Source of the DNA: Macquaria australasica
Taxonomy: Eukaryota; Chordata; Actinopteri; Centrarchiformes; Percichthyidae
Reading direction: 5' to 3'
Assembly (NCBI GenBank): GCA_005408345.1
Contig: SEMN01000585.1
Location: forward strand, 1 to 64,000
Length of the DNA stretch: 64,000 nucleotides
Part shown: one piece after another, positions 47,653 to 61,700 of the stretch
Layout of the letters: the number at the start of each line of letters is the position of its first letter
How positions within the stretch are numbered: the stretch's first letter is position 1
Notes under the pieces: generated by a model
Told to the model about the DNA's origin: nothing
Database searches by the model: none
Seen by the model: the letters and a program-made list of their open reading frames with translations, nothing else
Made by a program: the position numbers and the translations under genes

Positions 47653-50600
47653 CACATAGAGCATGAGCTGTAAATAGCAGCACATACTGTAGATGAAAGC
47701 CTACACAAATACACAGTTAGAATTGGAGAGAGGATTGTTACCTGGGCTTCATAAACCTGCAGCAGCAATGCAAAATTTGTAGTGTGGTTGCAGTAGCACA
47801 CAGTATATCCATATTGTTTGGACACTATCTCACAGCCTTTGGTATTCCACCACCCTCCAGCCTCCGGACTAGTTAGACACAAACAGCACAATACTTACAT
47901 ATCTACATACACACAGGAATGCCATGAATGAAAATATGCTCCTATCTAAAGGTTTTGCAGCATTTATCACATTTTTTGATGAAATGGGTAAGATAACTGT
48001 GGTATTATAGAGGAATCTGAGACCTCCAAATTGCCAGCCCTTTTCAAAATGTTCATTGGTACTTACGTGAGATCAAAATCCCAGAAGGCACACACTGGAT
48101 CATACACAGTCCCAGTGGGATTCTGTAAAAAATATAGAATATAGATATATATATATATATATATATAATATTTAATCAAGAAAAAAAAGGGTGGAGGTGT
48201 CGATAGAATTTCAAAGAGGGCAGTTTTGAGAGATTTTGCTAACCTGCACTTTGTGCCGGAGCTTGAAGCGAACTGCTGTGCTAACCGGCTGGTCATCTGC
48301 CAGCATTGTGGTGGATATGACAGAAGATCCCAGGACAGTGCCCAAATACCTGGTTATGTACGCATATTCATACATTATAACAATGGACACAATGAGCAAG
48401 CTATGACCGCAAATAGAAGAAAATGTATGTTTTACTCCAAGAAAGAAAGAAAGAAATGTCTTAATTTTATTTGCAAGTAGAATAAATTTGAAACGAATTC
48501 TTTGAAAACGTGTTTGTAACATGTTAGATAAAAGGCAGCTTTAAACCCAAGAAGCTAGTTTTTTTTTCAGTACAGAAAAGGCTAAGAGAACCTGAATTCA
48601 CCACCCACCACTTGTCAGATGCTAACTAGAATTACTGCCCCGCGGTTGTTTGCCTCCGCCAACCAGTCAAGTTGCAGTTTACATCTGTAAGAGCCATTTA
48701 TCCATTTATTTGCCTTTGTGTTTATTTTGGTGTAATACACTTTTTGTACACTGGGGGGCAGTTACCTATAGTGGGACTGCAGTTATAGTGCTGCAGGAAT
48801 GAGCAAGTCCCCAGGAAGTGCACCAGGCTTTGAAGCCAATTTGACATAGTGGCTAAACCGTGTAATTACAACTTCCGGGTCCGTCACATGATGCAAAAAA
48901 TACTTTTTCCCACAGACTTACATTGCGAAAGAGACACCTGTAAATGAGCAGATAATTTCTTTTTGAGCACTTAAATACCCCTTATTTAAATCATTATGTC
49001 CTCAAAGTTGTAAAATTCACTAAAGCCGAATCCACAGTTATAAAGTCACTGTCATTCATGTGAGTGAGTTGGAGACCCAGCGGTTGGGAGGTGGGGCTAA
49101 AGGAAGCGCTAGTGCGCTTGCTCTATGGGCCACACAGTGTGGGTTTTTGGTTAGGTGCCTGTAATAAGGTCTGTGGTTAACACAAGCTTAAGAGATTTTC
49201 ACGTTTTGTTCTACAACATAAAATACATCAGTAAATACCCTACTTTTGAATTTTGAAGCTTTTACCTGTCTTAAAAAAGGCGGTTGCTAACAAGTGTCTA
49301 AATGAGACTACAGAGGTTGTCGGGGACATTAAACATCATCACGCTGAACACAGAAACTCATCTACTCACTCGTCCACCTTTACAGAGTCGTTGTGTTTAT
49401 ACTCACAAACTATTCTAACTCAAACTTTCACAAAGGCTTTTGTAGAAGAGGTCAGTGCGCAAAATCTCATTAGCAACCACCTTTCTTAAGACACGAAAAA
49501 GCTTCAAAATTCACCAGTGGGGTATTTACTGACGTATTTAGAACAAAACGTGAAAATCTCTTAAGCTTGTGTTAACCACAGACTTTATTTCAGGCATCTA
49601 ACCAAAAACCCCCTGACTGGGTTTTAGGACTCATTCCTGCACCACTCTATAGGTCAGGAGGCGGATTAAACTCTAAGAAAGTCAGTGTAGTCCTGTAATG
49701 TGTAGTGCCTGATTCTAGACAACAACGGAACAAAAGTGTAGGCGTAATCATTATTTTGGCAGATAAAAGCATTTTTCAGCATGAAAATATGTTTTATTCA
49801 GTAGCTTCTGGACCCACAAGTCATGTGCAGACTGTCCTGCAATATATGGCGTAAAGAAACATGCTAGACTGTGAAGGCGTGGTGATGGTACAGTAAAAAA
49901 TGACACGAAAAGAAAAAGCGTCCATTTCCAGCTCCACTTGTGCTTGTACGTTACCTCTGGCTGCCATCAGTGACGGTAGGAACCATGGTAATGTTCTCCT
50001 CAGGATTGAAAAGAGGCCGCAGAGAGCCGTACCACGTGTTGACCAACGTGAGCTTATGGAAGCCTGCACATTCAACACAACAGCAAGATGACGCTTTCTT
50101 CAGCTTGCACCAGACGTCCACATAAAACAGTACTAAGAGAAATGTAGTGCATTGAGGATTACTTATTATTCCAGATGAATAGTTGTTGCAAAACCCAACA
50201 CACCTCCATCTGCACTTCACTGCAAGACCTTGGGAGTGTAAGTAGGTAAATGCATGCTACACATTCACAAGTCTGTCGTTAGTGCATCGTCCACTGCATT
50301 CAATTGCAAGACATAGGTTAATAAAATGTCTCTCTTTGCAAACACTCAGCATTGTGATAGATAAGTCTGAATAAGTGATTGCTGTAAGTGCAAGTGGAGG
50401 AAGATGATTGGCTCTTGCAGCATGTTCTTACCATTGTTATGGAGATCCTGTATCTTCTGATGTGGGACTGAAATACAGTCTAGTTTTGTGTGTTTCTCTG
50501 TCTCAGGCCCACAGAAGCTCGATCCTCTGGATCCTTTGTGCAGCCTCTGCTGCTGCACCTCCAGTTCTGAAAAAGACCGGACAACAAAGAGCAGATTTAC

Positions 50601-51351
50601 GGAGTTATAGTACTGTTCAATTTCTCTGAATAAAGAATCTTAAGAAAGTGCAAGTGTAACTTTCTTAAGTCATTACGACATTTCCATAGATACATTTTTT
50701 TTTATCATCCAAGTCCATCCAAGTCCATTTTGATGGTGTAAGAATTTTTTTAAAGCTGACAAATTATATTGTATATCCTGATCATTGAAAATATGTAAAC
50801 AAAATAAAATAAATATGTTAAAAAATATGTTTTCTCATGTTATATTCATGGAACAACACAAATCTCTGTTCTTCACTCCTGTTTGGCTCCATTTTCTCTG
50901 CGTCTCACCAGACATTTTGAATCTATCTATTAAAACAACAGTAAGGGTTTGAATTTCAATCAAGGTTGATTAACCTGAGCTAGAATGGTGTTACCATTGC
51001 AACTTTAGAATATTTCTTCTGGATTGTAAGAAGGTAGTACTTTATTTTATCTCAGGAATCTACTTGAGATTTTTGTTGCTACATCCTTAAGCACAATGGC
51101 GAGGTAAGGATAACTGGACACCTTAAAAGAACAATTGAGGCTTTAGAAGTTCCATGAACAAATCTTCACAATGCAAGTGGAAAATGGTGTGGTACTGTAC
51201 ATCAGATTTCATTATTATGAAGGCTTTTCTCAAATTCAAGGGTTATTCAGTTCTGAAAGATGATGTCTTCTTAATGACCTTTGTGACAAACAGGCTATCT
51301 GTGCTCAGCCACAAACTTATAGCTACAGAGTGTCTACAGTATAGACTGAAA

Positions 51352-51382
<31 letters not shown>

Positions 51383-54300
51383 CTGTGTATATATAAATAT
51401 ATGGTTGAACTACTAATGGCTTGGGTTTTATTTCATAGCTGGTTTCAACAAAGTAATTGCTTGATTGCGACGACGTTGCTAAAAATAGGTCCAACAACAA
51501 GCACAAGCAATCATATTAAAAAGGTTGTAAACACGTCAACAATTTTGCCAGATTAGCGTCCACTTTATGCGGTGGTCAAACTGAAAGTGAACACAACCTG
51601 AAATGTCGCATAATGCCCGTTTATTTTGGTGTAATACACTTTTTGTACACTGGGGGGCAGTTACCTGTAGTGGGACTGCATTTATAGAGTGCTGCAGGAA
51701 CCCGGAAATGAGTCAGCATGTTTGCACCTCCGGTTCCCTCGTCTGGAAGTCAATGGGTTTCTGAATGGGTTTTTGGTTCGATGCTTGAAATAAGGTCTGT
51801 GGTTAACACAAGCTTAAGAGATTTTCATGTTTTGTTCCAAGACAGGCTGTGCACTGCAACAGATGTTTCCAACAGACAGTTTGGGTAATCATTTTACTGT
51901 TCACCTTTTCTTCACATTTTCTCCACCAAATATGTTGGACTAACCTGAGGGTTTGTTTATAACCTGTCTGACTGCTCGTGTTTCTTGCCCCATTGGATTA
52001 TTTTTTTCAGAGATTTCAGCAATTACTCTGGTGAGTACAGTGTTATCATCACTGATAGAATTAATAGCAAAAATGAAACCCATGCTGTCATAAACCATTA
52101 TGTTTCCCCAAAGAAACCTTGATATTTCCTCACCAAACTCTGGGTAAACAAGTTTGTATACCCAGAAGTTTTACACAATCCCAGCAAGCCTACAGTGCCT
52201 TGACAAATCACCATTAAAGCTTCCTTTGAATAGCTATAGAGGGCTTTGAAGTACAATAATTTGCCCTTTGGCGGTCATACTGCAGGTGCACAGTTCTTGG
52301 GACATGAGGTTTTGAAAGTGCATCTTGAGCTCAGCAGAGATATTATGGATAGTTAGTGTTTACGGGAGCGTATCTATGTTCCCAGGGTTCTTCGTTCCCC
52401 ATCTGAATATCTGGGGTGCAACCTTTCAAATGGTTTGGTGTTCTCAGCAATGTTTTTTCCCTAGGTCAAATGTTCAATGTATGTTTCCCTGGGTCAATAT
52501 GTTGAAATCACCCACCTACAGCAATAGCCTACTGATGTTATATTATAACTTATGCCTTCAAATTGGCGAGCAAGACAGTTTTCTTGACTTTAGACATTGA
52601 TATCTCTACAGTGGCTGAATGGATTTTTACCCTTCAAACTGCATTTGAAACGTACATCTCCCTTCGTTCTTTTGCAATTTGAACTGTGAAGATTACCCTT
52701 ACCAATCTTGTACAATGTTTGTTTATATTAAGAGACATACATGCTCATAGGGTGTTGGAAACATTGGGATGATCCCGTGTCTACAACTGAATTTGTCTGG
52801 GAGCTGATCACATCATCCATGAAACATCTGATTTGATTTGGTGTTAAGGTAATGTCTGATCTGGTCAACCACGATTATGAATGTAACACTGTTAAAATCC
52901 CCGCACATTAAAATAAATAGATGTTAAAATAGAAAGCATATTTGTAAATATGTTACTTTCTTGGTTAAAACTGTTATGAAAATGGTTTAAAAAGGGTATT
53001 TCATAAAGGTTAAAAATAGTTTCATAAAAGGCTTAAAAAGGGTAAAGTGTAATAAATAAGTTTAAAAAAGTTTAAAAGATGCAAATGTACATTGATAAAT
53101 ATTTCATTTTATTTTGAAGAGTTCATGGTGATAAGAGGAAACACTTTTTGAGAATAAGTGTAATACTGGTTCATTGGTTGAAGTTGCGTGATCCCAGGTA
53201 CACACAGGAGAGAGAGTGAGTGTGTGTGTTGATTTTAGCGGGTTTTTTGGAGAGACGACACAGACGAGAGACGGCGGAGCCACATCACGGCGAGTGTGTA
53301 AAATGGTATAAATGGATAAAGTGTGTAGTTTTCAGTATCTGAAGACTGTCTGCTCGACATTCTGAAGCTGGATACTCGTTCTGCACCTGGTTTGTGAGCA
53401 ACTGGAGATATGTCTACTCGAAGGTTCTGTTGCGCACGTGTTTAATTAGCTTGTAAGCTAATTCAGTGTGGATTATTAGCATTTGTTAGTAAAATTGAAT
53501 GGACTCTTAGCCACTGCATAGCTAACCCAGCTAATGCTATCGGCTGTGATTTATCGTTTTCAACCCGGAAACCCTGAGGATTTATCTGAAACGCTACAAG
53601 TTTGTGCAACAAGTCATCACACCTGCCTGCAGCATCATCCTTCTCCAGAGGCTCTGACCTGGTAAACTGTTGCTGTTGGGACTTGACTTTCACATCAAGG
53701 TAATATCTTTATTTTTTCCACTGCTCTGGGGGCTGAGCAGATACATAGTGTGGATTTCCTCGCTCTCAAGCATCTCAGCATCAGGCCTGCAACAAGGGGT
53801 TTCTTTTGGTTGTGTTGTGTGCGTGTTTGAGTGTGGGCCCACTGAGTTAGGATTTGAGTTTGTTTGAAGAGACAGTGACACAGGATTTAACTATTTTACC
53901 TGCTACAGTTAAAGGGTAATTTTGTGAAACTAAAAGGGAAAAGATTGGTACAATTAATCATTTAAGGTGAAAGGTTAATTGACCTAAAGTGAAAGCAAAT
54001 TCTACTTTAACCTGATTTGTTGAAAAGAACAATGGGAAAACAAGAGAGTAAATTTATTTATTTTATTTTTTTGTAAAAAACGCTAGTAGTTTCTGTTTTG
54101 TTTGCACTTAAATCTAAGTAAATAATTGAGATTTATGATTTCTAAAACTGTGTCTGGTGTAATATTTACCTCGGTTTCTTTTCTTTTTTTTGTCACCAGT
54201 ACTTGAGTTAAAGGTCAATTTAGCCAAATTCTATCGTTAAGGCTGCTCATTAGAAAAATATTAAAGTAACCCAAGACAATTAACAGCATTGTAAATTAAG

Positions 54301-55609
54301 AGAGAAACAGATATATTATTTGGAGAATTTTATTACAAGTGAAGTCAGTTATTACACGAACTCAGGGCCTCTCTCTGATGTAATGGGGAGAAGTGGGCTA
54401 CATGAAGCTGATGCATATTGAAACATATTGAAAAATAAAATCCATGGTTTATCATACAGCATCATTTTTTAAAACTGCTCTTGGATTAAATTAAAAACCC
54501 CTTTCTACCTACTTTTAGTATGATTGTTTTGCTGTTCTGTTACTGTGTGATTATTTTGTGTTGAATGGACCTTATCTTCTTAAAGGTCAACTGCTTTTTT
54601 TTTTTTTTTCAGTGCAGCCAGTTTTCTAAAGGACCTTCATGATGGACCCAGACCTAACTCGAATGGGTCATCCCTTTGTATCAAAATTCCTTTGCTCTAT
54701 TTGTTTCATACGGTTTAATATGTCAGTGTGTGTGTTTGTGTGTGTGTGACTCACTGATGTTTGGGCTGTGAGCGGTCAGGTGATCAGTCTCTGCCATCAA
54801 GCGAGGGCTCAGGCTGGTAACCATCCAGTCAATACTCTTGACCACATCCATGGGGCCGTTCACCACCTGAAACACATGGAGCACCGGCATCTCAGCAGCA
54901 ACAACACTCATCCACTCTGCGCCCGCTGAGCAGTTGTCGAAGCTAAAGAGGTACATTTCAAAATGACCATTCAAATGCCACACAATAAGAAAATGCTTTC
55001 AGCGCAGTTAACTGTTTGCCAGAGTCTATGCACAGTTTGGCTGAAGATGGCACAGTTCAAAAGACTGGCCTATAATGCAGGGTACAGTCTTGGATTTGCA
55101 ATTGTCTTGTTTTGAAACCCCTCATTCTGAAATCAATATGCCCATCTAAGAGCTGGGCCTTTGAGCCGGGAGCAGAACGAGGGAGGCTTGTGGATGAGTA
55201 TAGCCACAGTTTTTCAGAGTGCTGCTCATCCATTGAGTCTGAGCTGAGGTGGCCTTGGAGTGCTGAGAGGCCCAGGGGTGGGGGGTGGAGGGAGGCAAGC
55301 GCTGAGAGAAACACAACACTTGTCATAAGGCAACCTCATCAAGTTGAACATCATCAATAGTGCAGAGGAGGAGTGACAAAAGAAAAAGACTTGGTAATAG
55401 AGTTTGGAGAGAATGCAATGTACCAACTGTAAACTGGGTCAGGTTTCCTCTCTGTATCTGCTTTTCAAGACGTATGGAGGCTGCTATAGCATACATGGTC
55501 AGCTCTGTTGAGGTAACTCATTTCGGCTGATGATGAGCTTTTATAATAGTGTATTAATAGAAGCATACTGCCCCCTGGTGATGTAGAGCTGAAATAGCAG
55601 CAGTCTATC

Positions 55610-55707
<98 letters not shown>

Positions 55708-58700
55708 CGCACAACAGGAGTCAATGTGGACTAAACTGTGGATCACCTTTCATTGCTTTGACACAAAATGCATTCAGTGACCACATCCACATCCATTTCC
55801 AAATTTCATAAATTGTTTTCTCACGCAAACCCAGCCACCATCAAACCTGTGTATTTACACTCCATTTTGCACATGTTTACATACTATTTTAAAAACTGTC
55901 AAAGATGTCATTTATATACATGTTTTAACATGTATATAAATTGCTCTACTTTGAATAATAAATTGTTTAGTTTCAATTTTGTAACCACTAAAACAGACCT
56001 TTGAAGACGCTGCTGACCCCGTTTTAGTTTGAAAACTCCAGATTGCGTTTTAATGAGGACGGGCTAAAATGGAGATGTTCTAAATCGATGATTCAGACAC
56101 CCACGTTTGCTTCCTGATTGGGTCTTAACTAAGCCATAACTAAGCAACCAACCGCAGAGTAGACAATCTGTTTCCTGTTTACACTGGCACGTGCATGCCC
56201 AGTGTACGTGAAAGGTCACATGATATGCGTTTTTAGGCGTGTAGTATGGACAGAGATTATTTCTGAAATGGTGATAAAACGTTTCGTGTGTACGGAGATC
56301 GTTTTTGTGGAGATGTAGCCTCAGTGTATGTGCTCTGGATGCTTCAAGTTTCGACTTCACACTTTTGCAAGTTGAATATTGGACCAGGATTGGCTTCCAA
56401 ACTATTTGTGATGTCACAAATCATGCTCATAGGCCTGCCCCTGAAAATGGGATTTTCAGTGAGCACATAGAAATTTTCCACTTTAAGCAGATGAAAGTGA
56501 AAACAATGTGTCAAACACACACACATCATTCTGTACAGTGAAGATCAAACATTCAACTGGAAGAACAAGAAGAATAACGTGTTTGAGCGGAAGGGAAACT
56601 TTAAATGTGCATTCAAAACATAACACAAAAATAATTAATTACACATAAATTAGACTGTTATTTGATACATTCTGCTACATCTAAAAAACAAAAACAAAAC
56701 CCAACCCCACAGAGCCACATGATCAGATGTCTCTCAGATGTCTCTGGATGTGATGAATGCTGGATGCCTGGACATATCTGCAGAAGATTGCCATGTGATG
56801 GAGAGAACATGTGGCCAAAAGCAGAAGACACGGTTGACTAGCACTGCTGTATAACTATATCTGTAGCTCTGCATGTGCATGTATAGTGACTACTGTATAT
56901 GCACATTTGTTTTGTTTTGCATGAAGCATATTTCTAAAACACATATACTGTCTGTACTAGTGATGCTGCCGGTTGTTAGTGTTTTTAGGTCAGTGTGTTC
57001 TGAAAGTGTTACTGTTGGGAGACAAATGTTGTCACTGTCCGGGTACATGGGCTGATCCTGAGATGTGTAAGTGTTTTGGTTGCATTCGTGCATTTTGGAT
57101 GCGAGATGAACTGTGCGAAGAGTTTTGAAAAAGTGAACTCAGTATAGAGAAATGTGACTTAGCAATTGTAAAAACAACTGTAACGGGTTACTCCACTGAA
57201 TTCAAACCTCAACTACAGTTTACTCGTCACACCGCTCAGCCTGTGAAAACAGTTGTGTAATGTCTTCTGGAGGACTTTTCTAAAGTCTGAGAAAATAACC
57301 CTGGTGATGTTACCTTGGCTTGGTTTTGGACACTACCCATTTTTAGCACTTACAAAAAATATGCTATTGAGTTGCATCATGGGAAATATGGGATCCAGTT
57401 TTTTGGGGGCTTGACCTATACTTGAGACTAAAGGTCAGGATATCTTGGCCTCTGCTGCTTCAGTTTTGAACAATTCTTTCTCTCATAAGTCCAACAACTG
57501 CCCCCGTTCACAAAACACTTTTGTTAAGTAACAATGTTTTATTTCCGAATATATATCATACAACAAAAAGCTTAGAAAAAAAGCTGTCAAAAAGTGCCAG
57601 TGCCTTCCATAAAATATGAAGTAAAACAGGCTTGCATCGCCTTGATGGCAGTGAATTTAAGCTGTACCCAAAGAGTTATGAAAGGGTGCTTTTAACATTT
57701 GGCAACTGCCATGATAACTTGTAGTGCCTCCATGATTTCAAAATCTATTCCTTTATAGGATTTTATTATATTTTTAAATTGGGTTTAACAGTGTTCTTTG
57801 AACTCAACTTGAGCTGGAGACCCTAACATGCAATGGCTGAGTCAAGGCTGGAAAAATACATTCTGCTTTATGCCTGTAGAGGAGGCTATTTTAAAAATGC
57901 ATTTTATGGTATTTTTCTCCTGAAGAAATGTTCAAAATGTATTTCCTTTCTAAATCCATGATACTCTATCTCTACATGCATCTACAGCGAGGAGCCACAC
58001 ATGTATCAGGGCTAAAGAAACAGTGAGGATATGCAGTACTGTAGATGTGCTACCTCCTTGATGGCCTGCCACTTCAGGGTGTTGTCTTCACTGATGATGC
58101 TGTCGGCCACACTAATGAAGTGCTGGCTGAACTCCTGGATGTTGTCCTGGCTGTGGTTGGTGGCATCAGCGAGTGGCCGTGTGGGGACGTCAGCAGCCAG
58201 AGACAGCAGCTGGATGAGGGACACCATGTCTGTTGGCTGAAGTCCCTCCTGCTGGGTGTCCTCCAGGGCCTGGACAGAGACATCCAGCAGGGCAGACGCC
58301 TGGGCCAGGCTGCTCAGCCCTGATGGCTGCTGCCCCAACACTGCCTGGGAGTGTACAGAGAGACACTGGGTTCAACAGAGCTATTCTTTATATCATAAAA
58401 TATAAATTTTTACAGAACTGGTTGATTTGATCATTGGTTGATCTAACGCGTCACACATTCCCCTTCATTAGTGAAAGTCAAGATTTACCTGAGTGCAATT
58501 CATTACAGTAATTCAGGACACATTTACAGAAACAGTCTAATAGAAATGTACAGAAAATATGCTTGACAGATTATGACAACTGGTTCAACCATTTTCCGTG
58601 TAAAGACTTGAACTAATGCCTAGATGTTTTGGGCGGTAAGACTATTCAACAGAGAACCAGTACAATACATTTTGATCAACATGACATAAACAATTGATAA

Positions 58701-61700
58701 TGTAGGAAATGGCAGACAATTGTACATAATCATTTTCATGAATGTGCCAAAGCATTTGCAATTTGCAAAACAAAATGACAGCTTTTATGATGTGCACAAC
58801 TGACTTGATGATGTGGAGGTTGAATAAAGTAGTTTTGAAAATTTCAATTCTGATCTGAGAAATGTACCAAAGCGACTGAGAAAAACTCATATATTTTGTT
58901 TTGACGATTTGGCATCAAAATAAGCACAAAACTACGGAAGTGTATTGCTGTCAGGCCAGAAAAAGAAAAAAGGGTCAGTATCATGTTATAACGTGAAACT
59001 GCATGTGTGAGATACGTGAAAATGTCTAGATATATTGTGAAAAACATCTTGTTATAACAAAGGTTTCACATTATAACATGATACTGATGCATTTTTCTTT
59101 TTCTGGCAGCCATATACGCTTCCGTACAAAACATCAAGCTTTTATCCAAAATATTGGTATCAGCATCAGCCTATAGCAACGTATATCAAACCCCCATGAA
59201 AATACATGTCAGACTTACAGTTGAATTCTTTATCAATGCAGAATGTTGTAACCAAATTAAAAAATAATCATAATTGAATGTCCACCCTAAATACACATTT
59301 AAACACTCTCTCTGGCTGAACTGAAGACAATGTCAAAATCTATGTTACGTGTGGTCAACAGGCTAAGAAGGCATTTGACAGCATAAGGCATTGGAAGATG
59401 GAAAGATTCAAGAAGTGAAATCTTTAAAGAAGTGGGAAAAGAAGTTCTACTAAATGAAGATGTATGGGTTGTCTACCTGGGTTTTGTTGGAAAGCTTCAT
59501 CAGATGGTTCATAAATGCAGTGGGCTGAGAGCTCTGAGATTCACTCATCTGCTTCATCTTCAGGTAACGCTCTGTGCCAAAAAACAAACCGGAACATCAG
59601 TGTGGATGATGTAATTGCAGAAAGACCTCATCCTTCAGCTGGAAGAGTTCAACCCTGAGCCCGCTGAAGCTTCCTAGAATACAACACTGAACTTCCAGCA
59701 GACACTGATCTCTGACCTCTATGTCAACTTAAGGCTCCAATAAATTTAGTTACAGCAGGCAAATGTTTTATACATTTGTACATTTGTAATCTTATCAGTC
59801 TAGTAACCACTGACAGTAACCACTCAAGGTCACAGGCCAACACTATACCCCCAAAATGAAATGATATATTAAATGCTTAAAGTAGTAATACCACAGTATA
59901 ATGATACTCCATTACAAGTACCAAAAGTAAAAGTACTCATAATGCAGAGTGGCTACTGTCATATGTAAGCGGTACTTTTAACTACTTCATATGCTTATGG
60001 TAGTTTCATCTGTAACAATGGATCACGTCTTATAAACTGATTACATGTTTTGTGTAAAATCTTAATTTGGAAAGTAACTAGCTCTTAAATAGATGGAGTG
60101 GGATAAAAGTACAGTATTGTTCTTTTGAAGTGTTGTGAAGTAGAAGTATAAAGTAGCACAAAATGGAAACACTCAATAGAGTACAAGTACCTCAAAATTG
60201 CACTTACTCGAGTAAATGTACTTTCTTTCCACCACTGCATCATGTATATAAACATCTCATGAACTCCCATCTCAGCATTTTCAGATGGCCACACTTTACT
60301 TTATGTCACTACAGGTTTTCATATGTTAGCCTGTTATGTTCCAACAAGATTATACAGTAAAGAAACAGCCGTGTCACTGTCTGAATCTGCTATTAGAGTC
60401 AATGTCAATGTTTTGTTTTTTTAAAGGCAAGAGCTAAAAACAGGGCTGTAGCTAATTGAGCACCAAGGGTGTATGTATATACTGTATGTATATAATGATA
60501 ATAAACATGGGTTATTAAAAAATAGAAATGCTCTGTATATGCACTAACTTTTATTGTTGTACTACAAAACAAAATCATAAAGTAAAATATCACTATACAT
60601 TTACAGAAATTTTCATTAGAGGTTTTGCAGAGAAACACTTATTTTACAGATTTTTAAATTATTACGATCAAACACCTTCAATAAAGTGTATAACAAGAAA
60701 GGTTTCTATTTATACTTGTTAAAATGTGATACTGATCTGTTTTTTTCTTTTTCAGGGGGTAGAAACAGGGCTGTAGGAGTACCTTTTTCAGCTCTGAATA
60801 GTGTCTGCACATATTCCTTTACAGTCCTAACAACCTTCACCAAAAAGGTTAGCCTGTATGTAGCCTAAGAGGCGAAACCCAGGGCTCATTTAGCTCAATG
60901 CTTTGAATGCACAGTAATAACTCAGTAAGAGACTATGTGTGTCTCTTACTGAGTTATCACTCTAGTGTTTTGGAGACCTTGGAGACCAGAAAATACTGAA
61001 CAGCTAACCAAATTAATAGAATATGAAACACTCTATGGTAAATAAGATTTTACAGACTTTCTTTTTTGAGTCTGTTCAACAGTTTCTGTGGGGGTTAGGG
61101 TTGCATTTGGGGTATCAATTCCATCACTTCATGCAGGCTACACCATAATGTATTTACCTTAATACATCCAGTCATCATCATATTCTATCATTAATATTAA
61201 CAATTAGAGGACAAACCCTGACTAGGCCAGTTCTTGTGGACAGTGTATGAGGCTCACCTCTGCTGCTCCTGCAGATGAACGGCAGTGGATCGGAACAGTC
61301 GCTCAGGTCGAACAGTGGGAGCTGATCTGACCAGCCCTGCAGCGTCCTGCAGCCCTGCAGCTCCATCTGCTGGTGCACTGCTGCTCACACATTCATATGA
61401 TCATCACACATACACACAGTGACACACAACAAGGCAAGAATCAGCTGGTCTACATGTCCACACTGGTGAAAAATATGAACAATGAATGAGGTAAATATGA
61501 GATTTGATTCAAAAGAACAATGGCATTCAGGAACATCCAGGGGTCAATGAGGGTTGACAGCAAATGAAAGAATTGTGAATTAATTATGAATACACATATA
61601 TTATGATAAATGTAAAAAAACAACTAAAATCTCTTTAAGCTTGAACTGACTGCATGGATCTTGTAAGAGGAAGAGAAAGTCAGACAGTGGGGGAGTTGCT

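Noticed and set aside
49821..50220. Competing frames on both strands around the adgrd2 exon at 49,955-50,063
   Set aside because: Only the minus frame with FHKLTLVNTWYGSLRP is flanked by proper splice sites and in phase with neighbouring exons.
55605..55706. Possible CRISPR-like regular repeat
   Set aside because: Plain tetranucleotide microsatellite without spacers, in a vertebrate genome.
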